This document shows, piece after piece, positions 51,291-59,415 of a DNA stretch of 64,000 bases. The stretch is taken from assembly GCA_963843565.1 (NCBI GenBank), contig CAWJKY010000003.1, positions 1,922,001 through 1,986,000 on the forward strand, read 5' to 3'. The first letter of the stretch is position 1; every line of letters begins with the position of its first letter. The notes below the pieces were generated by a model. The model saw only the letters and a program-made list of their open reading frames with translations, was not told where the DNA came from and ran no database searches. Source of the stretch: DASZQY01 sp963843565 (GTDB taxonomy: Bacteria > Pseudomonadota > Alphaproteobacteria > Rhizobiales > Kaistiaceae). The translations under genes were made by a program, and so were the position numbers.

Positions 51291-52813
51291 GCCGCCACCC
51301 CCGACCGCGGCACGGCGGCCTGCATGAGGGATTCCTGCGTGGCGTCGGCGCGCGCGATATTGGCGGTGAGGCGCCCTTCGGACATCACCTCGACGCGGTC
51401 GCACAGGGCGAGCAGCTCGGGCAGTTCCGAGGAGATGAGGAGGATCGCCCGGCCGGCCTCGGCCAGTTCGCCGATCATGTCGTAGAACTCGGCCTTGACG
51501 CCGATGTCGATGCCACGGGTGGGCTCGTCCAGAATGAGCACGCCGGGATCGGTCAGGAGCCAGCGCGCCAGAATCGCCTTCTGCTGATTGCCGCCCGAGA
51601 GTTCGCCGATCGGCTGGCGCATCGAAGCGAGGCGGATGCGCAGCTTGCGCACCGACTCCTGCGCCAGCGCCTTCTCGACGGCGCGCTTGATGATGCCGCG
51701 GGGCGCGATCTTGCGCGGTGCGGCGGCGGTGATGTTCTGCTCGACCGGCAGCGTGCGGAAGATGCCGGCAATCGCCCGGTCCTCGGGGACGAAGGCAAGC
51801 CCGAGGTCGATCGCCCGCGACGGCGAATGGATGAGGACCGCCTTGCCATTGATTTGGATGGTGCCGGAGCTTGCCGGGGCGACGCCGAAAATGGCGCGCG
51901 CGACGTCGGTGCGGCCGGCGCCGACCAGGCCGCTGAGGCCGACGATCTCGCCCTTGCGCACCTCGAAGCTGATGTCGGTGAAGAGCCCGGGCTTGGTGAG
52001 GTTCTCGACCTTGAGCGCCACCTCGCCGATCGAAGCGTTGTGCTTCTTCATGTATTCGCGCAGCGGCCGGCCGATCATCAGCTTGATGATGTCGGCCTCG
52101 CTCAGGTTGGCGATGTGGTCGGTCGCCACCCGATAGCCATCGCGGAAGATCGTGACGCGGTCGCAGAGGGCGCGCACTTCCTCCAGCCGGTGCGTGATGA
52201 AGATGATGGTGCGGCCCTCGTCGCGCAGGCGGCGCACGATGCCGAAAAGGGTGTCGACCTCCTTGGGCGTCAGCGGCGCGGTCGGCTCGTCCATGACGAT
52301 GAGCCGGCTGTCGGAGGCGAGCGCCCGGGCGATCTCGACCATCTGCTGGTCGGCGATCGACAGGCCCCGCATCGGGCGGGTGACGTCGATCTTGACGCCG
52401 AGAAGATCCATCAGCGTGCGCGCCTCGAGAAGCATCGAAGCCCACGGAACCGATCCCACTGGCGATCCGCCGGTGCGGCCAAGAAAGAGGTTCTCGGAAA
52501 CCGAAAGATCCGGGAAGGAGATCGGCTCCTGGTGGATCAGGGTGATCCCCAGCTTCTGGGCGGCGTGGGGAGAATGGATCTCGACCGCCTTCCCGTTGAG
52601 CTTGATGGTGCCGCGCGTCGGGCGGTGCACCCCTGTGAGAATCTTGGCGAAGGTCGACTTGCCGGCCCCATTCTCGCCGAGCAGCGCGTGAATCTCGCCG
52701 CGGTGTAGGTCGAGATCGACGTCGGTCAGCACCTCGACGCCGGCGAAGGCCTTCGAGATTCCTTGGGCTGAGATCAGCAGGGTGTCGGGATCGGTCTCGG
52801 TGGCTTCAGCCAT
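51287..52813 (-). CDS. Rhamnose ABC transporter ATPase (RhaT/RbsA-like)
   Basis: 508 residues from ATG 52813 (AGGA eight bases upstream); a GTG at 52819 lies too close to that site. Domain 1: GENGAGKSTF, LSIADQQ and LIVMDEPTAPLTPKE. Domain 2: GLVGAGRTDV, LSGGNQQKA and VLILDEPTRGID. SPVGSVPWASMLLEARTLMDLLGV is a family-typical insertion. It follows the aldo/keto reductase stop by two bases. The gene order reductase-ATPase-permease-permease-binding protein-SDR makes one leftward operon. Confidence 0.92.
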   Translation of the reverse strand: MAEATETDPDTLLISAQGISKAFAGVEVLTDVDLDLHRGEIHALLGENGAGKSTFAKILTGVHRPTRGTIKLNGKAVEIHSPHAAQKLGITLIHQEPISFPDLSVSENLFLGRTGGSPVGSVPWASMLLEARTLMDLLGVKIDVTRPMRGLSIADQQMVEIARALASDSRLIVMDEPTAPLTPKEVDTLFGIVRRLRDEGRTIIFITHRLEEVRALCDRVTIFRDGYRVATDHIANLSEADIIKLMIGRPLREYMKKHNASIGEVALKVENLTKPGLFTDISFEVRKGEIVGLSGLVGAGRTDVARAIFGVAPASSGTIQINGKAVLIHSPSRAIDLGLAFVPEDRAIAGIFRTLPVEQNITAAAPRKIAPRGIIKRAVEKALAQESVRKLRIRLASMRQPIGELSGGNQQKAILARWLLTDPGVLILDEPTRGIDIGVKAEFYDMIGELAEAGRAILLISSELPELLALCDRVEVMSEGRLTANIARADATQESLMQAAVPRSGVAA

Positions 52814-52815
52814 GC

Positions 52816-53847
52816 TCACGATCCTGACGGGACGGGAGAGTCGGGATCGATCAGGTTCTGTGCCTTGAGGTCGGCCCAGCAGCCAACGGGAATGGGCGCG
52901 CTCGCGAAGGCGACGTTCTGTGTCACCTCGGAAGCCTTCGCGGCGCCCGGGATGACGGAAACGACAATGGGGTGGGCGAGAACGAACTGAAGTGCTGCGG
53001 CCGGCAGCGCAACGTTATGCGCGCGACATACGGCTTCGATCTTGCTGACCTTGGCCAGTATCTCGGGCGGCGCCTTGGCGTAGTTGTAGTGGGACGCATT
53101 GGAGGCGCCGGTGACGAGGATGCCCGAGGCGAACGGCGCGCCGACGATCACCGAGGCGCCCGCCTTCTGGAGGGCGGCCATGCCGCGGTGGAGGCTGCGC
53201 TGGTCGAGCAACGTGTAGGGCATGGCGACCAGACAGAAATCGAGATCGATCTGGCCGGCAAAATCCTCCAGCGCGGCATCGGTGTTGATGCCCATGCCGT
53301 AGGCCTGGATATCGCCGGACGACTTGAGTTCCTTCAGCGCCTTGATGCCGGTTTCGACCAGATCCCTGCGGTGATCGGCCAGGCGATCGCCGTGAAAGCC
53401 CGCATCGAGGTCGTGGATGACGAGAGCATCGACCGTATCGATCGCGAGGCGCTGCAACGCCTGCTCGTACGAGCGCATGATGCCGGCGTAGCTGTAGTCG
53501 AAGTTGACCTCGAAATTGAGACCGCCGACCCACGGCGAGCGGTCGAAGTGCGCCGGATCCTTGGGGCGGAAGAGCGTGCGGCCGACCTTGGTGGTGAGCT
53601 TGAACTCGCCGCGCGGCTTGGTGCGCAGGAAGCCGCCGAGCCGATGCTCGCTCAGTCCGCGTCCGTACCAGGGTGCGGTGTCGTAGTAGCGGACCCCCGC
53701 CTCCCAGGCCGCGTCCATGGTCGCGCGCGCGTCCTGCTCCCGTACCGCGCCGTAGAGTTCGCCAAGATGCGCACTGCCGAAGCCGAAGGCAGGCAGCATC
53801 AGGCTGGTGGACCCGACCTTCTTCATGGTCGTCGGGGGGTTGGACAA
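52816..53847 (-). CDS. Aldo/keto reductase (L-fucose / D-threo-aldose 1-dehydrogenase-like)
   Basis: 343 residues. The AKR tetrad is readable: Asp and Tyr in VRYYDTAPWYGRGLSEHRLG, Lys in KLTTKVGRTLF and His in DALVIHDLDAG. MLPAFGFGSAHLGELYG and the overall length match bacterial D-threo-aldose/L-fucose dehydrogenases and pyridoxal 4-dehydrogenase, which oxidise rather than reduce. A TTG start (53847) is supported by GGGAG nine bases upstream; the ATG at 53826 has no ribosome-binding site. First gene of the leftward operon, so it may catalyse the first oxidation of the imported 6-deoxy sugar. Confidence 0.87.
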   Translation of the reverse strand: MSNPPTTMKKVGSTSLMLPAFGFGSAHLGELYGAVREQDARATMDAAWEAGVRYYDTAPWYGRGLSEHRLGGFLRTKPRGEFKLTTKVGRTLFRPKDPAHFDRSPWVGGLNFEVNFDYSYAGIMRSYEQALQRLAIDTVDALVIHDLDAGFHGDRLADHRRDLVETGIKALKELKSSGDIQAYGMGINTDAALEDFAGQIDLDFCLVAMPYTLLDQRSLHRGMAALQKAGASVIVGAPFASGILVTGASNASHYNYAKAPPEILAKVSKIEAVCRAHNVALPAAALQFVLAHPIVVSVIPGAAKASEVTQNVAFASAPIPVGCWADLKAQNLIDPDSPVPSGS

Positions 53848-53910
53848 GGCAGCTCTCCCATGTCGCTGCGGCGGACCTTTGCCGTCCGCTCTCTCATTGG
53901 TTCTTTAACG

Positions 53911-53938
53911 TGTCAGACAAGTTTTAGTTTGACAAGTT
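53911..53938. promoter_or_regulatory. Candidate GntR-type operator in the divergent rhamnose promoter region
   Basis: The 169-bp gap 53848-54016 contains an AT-rich stretch with TGTCAGACA (53911-53919), a TGTC-N-GACA dyad, and two identical GACAAGTT direct repeats (53916-53923 and 53931-53938) with 15-bp periodicity. TTGACA at 53929-53934 may serve as a promoter element. FCD-type GntR regulators commonly bind TTGTC/GACAA dyads; one is encoded in the rightward operon at 56992. Confidence 0.5.
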
Positions 53939-54016
53939 CTATTAACGACCGTCAAGTGTCGACCGTCGAAAGCCGCGACCAAACACAGCGGCGCGGCGAG
54001 GGAGCGACGGCAAAGG

Positions 54017-54904
54017 ATGGAAATCGGCGGGACATACCCGATGCTCTACGCCTTCTTCGACGAGGCCGGCCGGCTTCGGCGAGACGCCAACTCGCGCCAG
54101 GTCGAGGCGGCGGTTGCCAGTGGAGCCTCCGGAATCGCCGTCCTCGGTCTGGGTACCGAGGTGCAGAAACTCGGCCGCGAAGAGCGCCGCTCCCTCGTTG
54201 AGTGGACCATCGCCGATGTCGGTGGCCGCGTGCCTGTCGTGGTGACCGTCGCCGACGGCAACGTTCCAGACATGATCGAGAGCGCCCGCTTTGCCCGTGA
54301 GGCCGGGGCATCCTGGCTGATTCTGCAACCGCCCCGCCCGCCCGCCAGCAGCGCCCATCTCGTCGAGTTCTTTGGCGCGGTCGCCGGTTCGGTCGACTGC
54401 CCGATCGGAATCCAGAATGCGCCCGAATTCCTCGGCATCGGCCTGTCGCCCGCCGATCTCCTCAGCCTCAACGCGGCGCACCCCAACGTAGTGGTGGTGA
54501 AAGCCGAGAGCACGGCGCTGACCACCGCCGGTGTCATCGACACGCTCGGCGGCAAGATGAAGGTTTTCAACGGCCGCGCCGGATTCGAGTTGCTCGACAA
54601 TCTGCGCGCCGGTGTCGACGGCATGATCCCGGGCACCGAGACGGTGGACCTGCAGGTCGGGATCGAGCGCGCGATGCGCGAGCGGAAGGAGAGCCTCGCC
54701 GAAGAGCTCTATCGCAAGCTTCTGCCGGCGGTCGCCTTCTTCATGCAGGGGCTCGGCATGTTTGTGCTCTACGGCAAGCTGATTGCCGCACTTCGCATGG
54801 GGCTGGCACCCAGCGAGAACCGCATTCCATCCGATGTCGCAACACCAACCGGCCTTGCCTGGGCGCGGCGTTTTGCCGCCGAGCTCGGGCCGCTACCTGC
54901 CTGA
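54017..54904 (+). CDS. DHDPS/NAL-family aldolase (probable 2-keto-3-deoxy-L-rhamnonate aldolase-like)
   Basis: 295 residues of the class-I lyase TIM barrel. ASGIAVLGLGTEVQKLGREERRSLVEWTIADVGGRVPVVV-type wording is the family start (the usual GTTGE replaced by GLGTE). VVVVKAES near residue 165 carries the Schiff-base lysine and NGRAGFELLDNLRAGVDGMIPG the substrate pocket. Enzymes of this kind cleave or dehydrate 2-keto-3-deoxy acids. First of the rightward operon, ahead of two dehydratases and a lactonase, it would yield pyruvate and lactaldehyde from keto-deoxyrhamnonate; a dehydratase role is the main alternative. ATG follows AAAGG closely. Confidence 0.84.
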   Translation: MEIGGTYPMLYAFFDEAGRLRRDANSRQVEAAVASGASGIAVLGLGTEVQKLGREERRSLVEWTIADVGGRVPVVVTVADGNVPDMIESARFAREAGASWLILQPPRPPASSAHLVEFFGAVAGSVDCPIGIQNAPEFLGIGLSPADLLSLNAAHPNVVVVKAESTALTTAGVIDTLGGKMKVFNGRAGFELLDNLRAGVDGMIPGTETVDLQVGIERAMRERKESLAEELYRKLLPAVAFFMQGLGMFVLYGKLIAALRMGLAPSENRIPSDVATPTGLAWARRFAAELGPLPA

Positions 54905-54915
54905 CGGGAGTTACC

Positions 54916-56091
54916 ATGCCTCGCATCACGGATGTCCGAACCACCATCTATGAATGGGTAGGTCCGGTCGTTTCCCTGCCCCCGCACTTCTGCACCACCG
55001 CCAGCGACATCGTGGCCGACGTCACCGATTCGACGATCGCCGGCTTCCGCTTCCTGGGCTGGCTGGTGGTCGAGATAGAGTGCGACGACGGCACGATCGG
55101 CATCGGCAACGCCGCGCTCGCGCCGCACGCCACCAAGACCGTCATCGACACGTACCTGAAGCCGCTCCTGATCGGGACCGATCCGCTCGACAGCGAATAC
55201 ATCTGGCAATCCATGTATCGGCGCACCATGCCGTTCGGCCGCAAGGGCATCGGCATGGTGGCGATCAGCGCCATCGACCTGGCGGTATGGGATGCCAAGG
55301 GGAAGATCCTCAACCAGCCGGTGTTCAAACTGATCGGCGGACGCACCAAACCGAAGATTCCGGTCTACGCGAGCCGCCTCTATTCACAGCCGCTCGATAC
55401 GCTCCATGCCGAGGCCAAGGCGTACGTCGAGCAGGGCTTCAAGTCGGTGAAGGTGCGGTTCGGCTGGGGGCCGAGGGACGGCCTCGAGGGGATGCGCAAG
55501 AACGTCGACCTCGTCCGCACGACCCGCGAAGCGGTTGGCGACGACATCGACGTCATGGGCGATGCGTACATGGGCTGGAACGTCGAATATGCGAAGCGCA
55601 TGCTGCGCATGCTGGCGCCGTTCGGCATGCGCTGGGTCGAAGAACCGGTGATCGCCGACGACCTGCACGGCTACGCGGAACTGCGCGCCCTGAACCTCAT
55701 CAACATTTCAGGCGGCGAGCACGAGTACACGCTGTCGGGCTTCCGCGACGCGCTGCACCTCAAGGCCTATGACATCGCACAATTCGACGTGAATCGCGTC
55801 GGCGGCATCACAGCTGCCAAGAAGATCGCCGATCTCTGCGAGGCGAACGACGTTCTGGTGATCCCGCACGCCGGGCAGATGCACAACTACCACATCACCA
55901 TGTCGTCCTATGCCGCCCCGATTTCGGAGTTCTTCCCGAAGGTGCCGGTCGAAGTCGGCAACGAACTGTTCTGGTACATCTTCGACGGGGAACCGGTTCC
56001 CAAGGACGGCTTCGTCGATCTCGACGACAGCAAGCCCGGCTTCGGTCTGACGCTGAAGCCGGTCGATGCCAACTTCAAGCTGACGACGTAG
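54916..56091 (+). CDS. Enolase-superfamily sugar-acid dehydratase, paralogue of RhmD
   Basis: 391 residues. Metal ligands lie in DVMGDAYMGWN, RWVEEPVI and SGGEHEYTLSG, and the catalytic histidine in VLVIPHAGQMHNYH. The N-terminal loop around residues 20-40 (SLPPHFCTTASDI) would contact substrate and differs from the true RhmD encoded at 58137, although both share the GEHEY ligand segment and the C-terminal GEPVP-x-G turn. Probably dehydrates a related aldonic acid (for example L-lyxonate, L-mannonate or L-fuconate). Having two non-identical dehydratases in one operon suggests that more than one deoxy sugar or epimer is handled. Confidence 0.86.
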   Translation: MPRITDVRTTIYEWVGPVVSLPPHFCTTASDIVADVTDSTIAGFRFLGWLVVEIECDDGTIGIGNAALAPHATKTVIDTYLKPLLIGTDPLDSEYIWQSMYRRTMPFGRKGIGMVAISAIDLAVWDAKGKILNQPVFKLIGGRTKPKIPVYASRLYSQPLDTLHAEAKAYVEQGFKSVKVRFGWGPRDGLEGMRKNVDLVRTTREAVGDDIDVMGDAYMGWNVEYAKRMLRMLAPFGMRWVEEPVIADDLHGYAELRALNLINISGGEHEYTLSGFRDALHLKAYDIAQFDVNRVGGITAAKKIADLCEANDVLVIPHAGQMHNYHITMSSYAAPISEFFPKVPVEVGNELFWYIFDGEPVPKDGFVDLDDSKPGFGLTLKPVDANFKLTT

Positions 56092-56100
56092 AGCGGATCG

Positions 56101-56982
56101 ATGCCGAGCTTTCCCATCATCGACACCCACCTGCACATCTGGGACCAGACCCGGCTGAAATACTCGGCGTTCGAGGGCAGCCCGCTTTTCGGGCACCCCT
56201 ATCATGTCGAAGACTATGAGCGCGATTGCGGGACGCTGAAGGTCGAGGCGATGGTGTTTCTCGAGTGCTACGCCGATTTCTGGGAAGGCGGCGGGCAATA
56301 CCTTGAGGAGATCGCGTTCGTCGAGGACGAGCAGAAGCGCGATCCGCGCATCAAGGCGATCATCCCCATGGCGCCGGTCGAGTGGGGAAAGAAGGTCGAG
56401 CCGATGCTGGCCGAGATGCGCGACAAGCATCCCGCGGTCCGTGGCATCCGCCGGATCATGGAGTTCGACAAGGACCCGCGCGCCCTGACGCTCAGCCCCG
56501 GCTTCATCGAGGGCGTGAACCTGCTCGAGAAGTTCGGCTGGAGCTTCGACATCAATCCCAACTACACGCAGATGGACTTCATCCGCGAATGGGTCCCCAA
56601 GATCAGCCGGGGTGTGCCGATGATCCTCGATCATTGCGGCAAGCCGGGCATCAAAGAGGGCGCGATCGACCAGTACCGCGATGACGTCAAGGACCTCGCG
56701 CGCCATCCGAACATGTGGATCAAGCTGTCGGACCTGCCGCCTTATGCGGGCGAGAACTGGACGCCGGCGGATTTGCGCCCGTATATCGAGGCAACGCTCG
56801 ACACCTTCGGGCCGGATCGCACGATCTACGCCGGCGACTATCCGATCCTGCTGCAATCCACCAACCTGACCGAGTGGGTGCAGATTCTCGACGCGGCGTT
56901 CGCCGATCTCGGGCTGAGCGAAGCCGAGACGCGCAAGATCTATCGCGACAACGCGATCCGCTTCTATCGCCTGGATGTGTGA
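56101..56982 (+). CDS. Amidohydrolase-2 family lactonase (L-rhamnono/L-fucono-lactonase-like, COG3618)
   Basis: 293 residues. The metal-binding start is FPIIDTHLHIWDQTRLKY, the middle barrel histidine is in PMILDHCGKPG and the terminal aspartate in TIYAGDYPILLQ. This is the pattern of sugar-lactone hydrolases in non-phosphorylative fucose and rhamnose pathways. It would open the L-rhamnono-lactone made by the dehydrogenase, giving L-rhamnonate for RhmD. It lies 9 bp after a dehydratase gene and 9 bp before the regulator gene. Confidence 0.87.
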   Translation: MPSFPIIDTHLHIWDQTRLKYSAFEGSPLFGHPYHVEDYERDCGTLKVEAMVFLECYADFWEGGGQYLEEIAFVEDEQKRDPRIKAIIPMAPVEWGKKVEPMLAEMRDKHPAVRGIRRIMEFDKDPRALTLSPGFIEGVNLLEKFGWSFDINPNYTQMDFIREWVPKISRGVPMILDHCGKPGIKEGAIDQYRDDVKDLARHPNMWIKLSDLPPYAGENWTPADLRPYIEATLDTFGPDRTIYAGDYPILLQSTNLTEWVQILDAAFADLGLSEAETRKIYRDNAIRFYRLDV

Positions 56983-56991
56983 GGGCTGAGC

Positions 56992-57822
56992 GTGGCGGGC
57001 GAAACGCGGGAACAGATGACGGTGGCGGAGGGCAATTCGCCCGATGCATTCGAAGATCTGATCAGCTCCGCCAAGCAGCCGCGCGCCGAACCGAATTTCG
57101 GCGGCGGCGCGCTTGAGCGGCGGTCGATCTCCGAGCAGGTCGCCAACCGCATTCTCGCGATGATCAAGTCCGGGAACCTCAAGTCCGGCGACCGGCTGCC
57201 GACCGAGGCGCAAATGGGCATCGCGTTCGGCATTTCACGCCCGCCACTGCGCGAGGCATTGAAGGCGCTGACGCTGATGGGCGTCCTCGAGAGCCGCCAG
57301 GGCGGACGCTATACCGTCACCGATCTGTCGCCGAGCCGGCTCGTCGCGCCCTTCAACGTCATGCTGTCGGTCGGCGACTATGACGTGCACGAGCACTTCG
57401 AGGCGCGCGCCGTGGTCGATGGCGAACTGGTGCGGTTGTGTGCGCTGCGCGCATCGCCCGAACAGCGCGCCCGTATCATGAAGTATGCCGTGGACGGCAA
57501 GGCCTTCATCCACGATCCGGTCGCCTTCCGCCTGCTCGACATCGAATTCCACCAGTCGCTCAACAACGGGGCCGGCAACGCGCTGCTCTCGGCGATGGCG
57601 CAGGGCCTCTACGACGTCGGGCTCGACATGCGCCGTGCGGCAAGCGAAATCCCGGGCAACATCGAGAAGTCGGTGGCCCAGCACGTCACCCTGGCCGAGG
57701 CCGTGATGGCGCAGGACGCCGCTGCCGCGGTGGAGGCCTGTCGCCGCCATCTCGAGCACGTTCGCGATACCACCCTCGACGCAATGGCCAGGTCCAACGC
57801 CAAATCCCGAAGGCCAGAATAG
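56992..57822 (+). CDS. GntR-family transcriptional regulator (FCD type)
   Basis: 276 residues, GTG start behind GAGGGCTGAGC. Unlike most family members it has about 45 residues before the winged helix (RRSISEQVANRILAMIKSGNLKSGDRLPTEAQMGIAFGISRPPLREALKAL). The FCD ligand domain has LDIEFHQSLNNGAGN and AVEACRRHLEHVR with the metal-binding histidines. Located between lactonase and rhamnose mutarotase, it should sense a rhamnose-derived acid. The dyad and direct repeats at 53911-53938 are the leading target. Confidence 0.9.
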   Translation: MAGETREQMTVAEGNSPDAFEDLISSAKQPRAEPNFGGGALERRSISEQVANRILAMIKSGNLKSGDRLPTEAQMGIAFGISRPPLREALKALTLMGVLESRQGGRYTVTDLSPSRLVAPFNVMLSVGDYDVHEHFEARAVVDGELVRLCALRASPEQRARIMKYAVDGKAFIHDPVAFRLLDIEFHQSLNNGAGNALLSAMAQGLYDVGLDMRRAASEIPGNIEKSVAQHVTLAEAVMAQDAAAAVEACRRHLEHVRDTTLDAMARSNAKSRRPE

Positions 57823-58140
57823 ATGTCCGAACGCATCGCCTTCCGCATGAACCTGTTTCCCGGCCAGGCGCGCGAATACCGCAAGCGCCACGACGAAATC
57901 TTTCCCGAACTCGCCCAGGCGCTCAAGGACGCCGGCGTTTCCGATTATTCGATCTGGCTCGACCCCGAGAGCAACCACCTCTTCGGCATTTTGACCCGGA
58001 CCGACGATCACACCATGGACAAGCTGCCCGACACCGAGATCATGAAGCGCTGGTGGGCGCACATGGCCGATATCATGGCGACCGACGCCGACAACGTGCC
58101 GGTTCAGATTCCGTTGAAGCGCGTGTTCCTCCTGCCGTGA
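57823..58140 (+). CDS. rhaM: L-rhamnose mutarotase
   Basis: 105 residues, the family's normal length. RIAFRMNLFPGQAREYRKRHDEIFPEL carries the catalytic histidine and tyrosine region, and IMKRWWAHMADIMATDADN is the conserved Trp-Trp segment of the sugar pocket; the protein ends FLLP, like family members ending in FYLP. It interconverts alpha- and beta-L-rhamnose. It begins immediately after the regulator stop and its own stop overlaps the GTG start of rhmD. This gene and rhmD are the firmest evidence that the region handles L-rhamnose. Confidence 0.93.
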   Translation: MSERIAFRMNLFPGQAREYRKRHDEIFPELAQALKDAGVSDYSIWLDPESNHLFGILTRTDDHTMDKLPDTEIMKRWWAHMADIMATDADNVPVQIPLKRVFLLP

Positions 58141-59321
58141 GCGGGTCGTTCACCATCAAGGCCGTGCGCGTCCACACCATGGCGCCGTCCGCCAAGGCCG
58201 GCACCTACTTCAAACCGGGTGTGGCGAAGCACTGGCTGGTGGATACGCTGATCAGCAATCCGATGTCGGGCTACGCGAAATACCGCGACAAGCGATCGAG
58301 CTGGGGCATCGGGGTGTTGAGTTCGCTGGTCGTCGAGATCGAGACCGACGACGGCACGGTGGGCGTGGCGACCGGTTCGGGCGGCGTGCCTGCCGCTTGG
58401 CTCGTCAAGAACCACTTCGCCCGATTCCTGGTCGGCGAGGACGCGCGCAACATCAATCGCATCTGGGACGAGATGTACCGCGCCTCGCTCCCCTACGGGC
58501 GCAAGGGGCTGCCGATCATGGCGATCAGCGCTGTCGACCTGGCGCTGTGGGACCTCAACGGCAAGCTCCGCGGCGAGCCGGTCTACAACCTCATCGGAGG
58601 TCTCAGCCGCGAGGAGATCAGCTTCTATTGCACCGGTCCGGACGCCGGCGCCATCAAGGGCATGGGCTTCTGGGGCGCCAAGGTTCCGCTGCCCCATTCG
58701 CATTTCGAGGGCGAGGAAGGGCTACGGGCGAACCTCGAATTCCTGCGCCAGCATCGCGCCGACGTCGGCCCGGGATTTCCCCTGATGGTCGACTGCTACA
58801 TGTCCCTCACAGCCGACTATGCGATCCGGCTGGCGGAGGCCGCGAAGGACCTCGACATCTACTGGTGGGAGGAAGTGCTCTCGCCCGACGACGTCGAAGG
58901 CTATCGCCAGATCAGGCACGCGCATCCGACACTGAGATGGACCACCGGGGAGCACGAGTACTCGCGCTACGGCTTCCGCCGGCTCATCGAGGAGCGCCTG
59001 CTCGATGTCCTCCAGCCCGACGTGATGTGGGTCGGCGGCCTCACGGAGCTGTTGCGGATCGCCGCCCACGCCGCGGCCTACGACGTTCCGGTGATCCCGC
59101 ACGGCAGCGGCCCCTATTCGTATCACTTCATCGCCAGCCAGACGGGCGCGCCGGTGTGCGAGTACGTGGCGGCGAGCCCCGACGGCAAATCCATCGAGCC
59201 GGTGTTCGGCGACCTGTTCGTCGGCGAGCCGGTGCCGCAAGAGGGCAGGCTCCGGCTGGGCGCCGCGCCCGGCTTCGGCATGGAACTCCGCGATCGCGGG
59301 ATGCTGGTCGCCGCCGACTGA
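58137..59321 (+). CDS. rhmD: L-rhamnonate dehydratase
   Basis: 394 residues from a GTG that overlaps the mutarotase stop (GTGA). Matches to RhmD extend over the whole length: HWLVDTLISNPMSGYAKYRD, SSWGIGVLSSLVVEIETDDG, SFYCTGPDAGAIKGMGFWGAK, metal ligands in VDCYMSLTADY, WEEVLSPDD and TGEHEYSRYG, and the catalytic histidine in VPVIPHGSGPYSYHF. The enzyme converts L-rhamnonate to 2-keto-3-deoxy-L-rhamnonate. An apparent longer frame reading in from the regulator gene is out of frame with it and is not a fusion. Confidence 0.93.
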   Translation: MSGSFTIKAVRVHTMAPSAKAGTYFKPGVAKHWLVDTLISNPMSGYAKYRDKRSSWGIGVLSSLVVEIETDDGTVGVATGSGGVPAAWLVKNHFARFLVGEDARNINRIWDEMYRASLPYGRKGLPIMAISAVDLALWDLNGKLRGEPVYNLIGGLSREEISFYCTGPDAGAIKGMGFWGAKVPLPHSHFEGEEGLRANLEFLRQHRADVGPGFPLMVDCYMSLTADYAIRLAEAAKDLDIYWWEEVLSPDDVEGYRQIRHAHPTLRWTTGEHEYSRYGFRRLIEERLLDVLQPDVMWVGGLTELLRIAAHAAAYDVPVIPHGSGPYSYHFIASQTGAPVCEYVAASPDGKSIEPVFGDLFVGEPVPQEGRLRLGAAPGFGMELRDRGMLVAAD

Positions 59322-59415
59322 ACTCGACGAGCCGCGGCTGGTTGCAGCAAGGGCATCGCCGAAGAGCACCGGCGGCAGGGTCAGCCGCTCCCGCAGGAAC
59401 GCCGCCGTCGTGCGG

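Noticed and set aside
57438..59321. Apparent fusion of a GntR-region frame with RhmD
   Set aside because: The upstream part is an out-of-frame shadow of the regulator and mutarotase genes; RhmD begins at the GTG overlapping the mutarotase stop.
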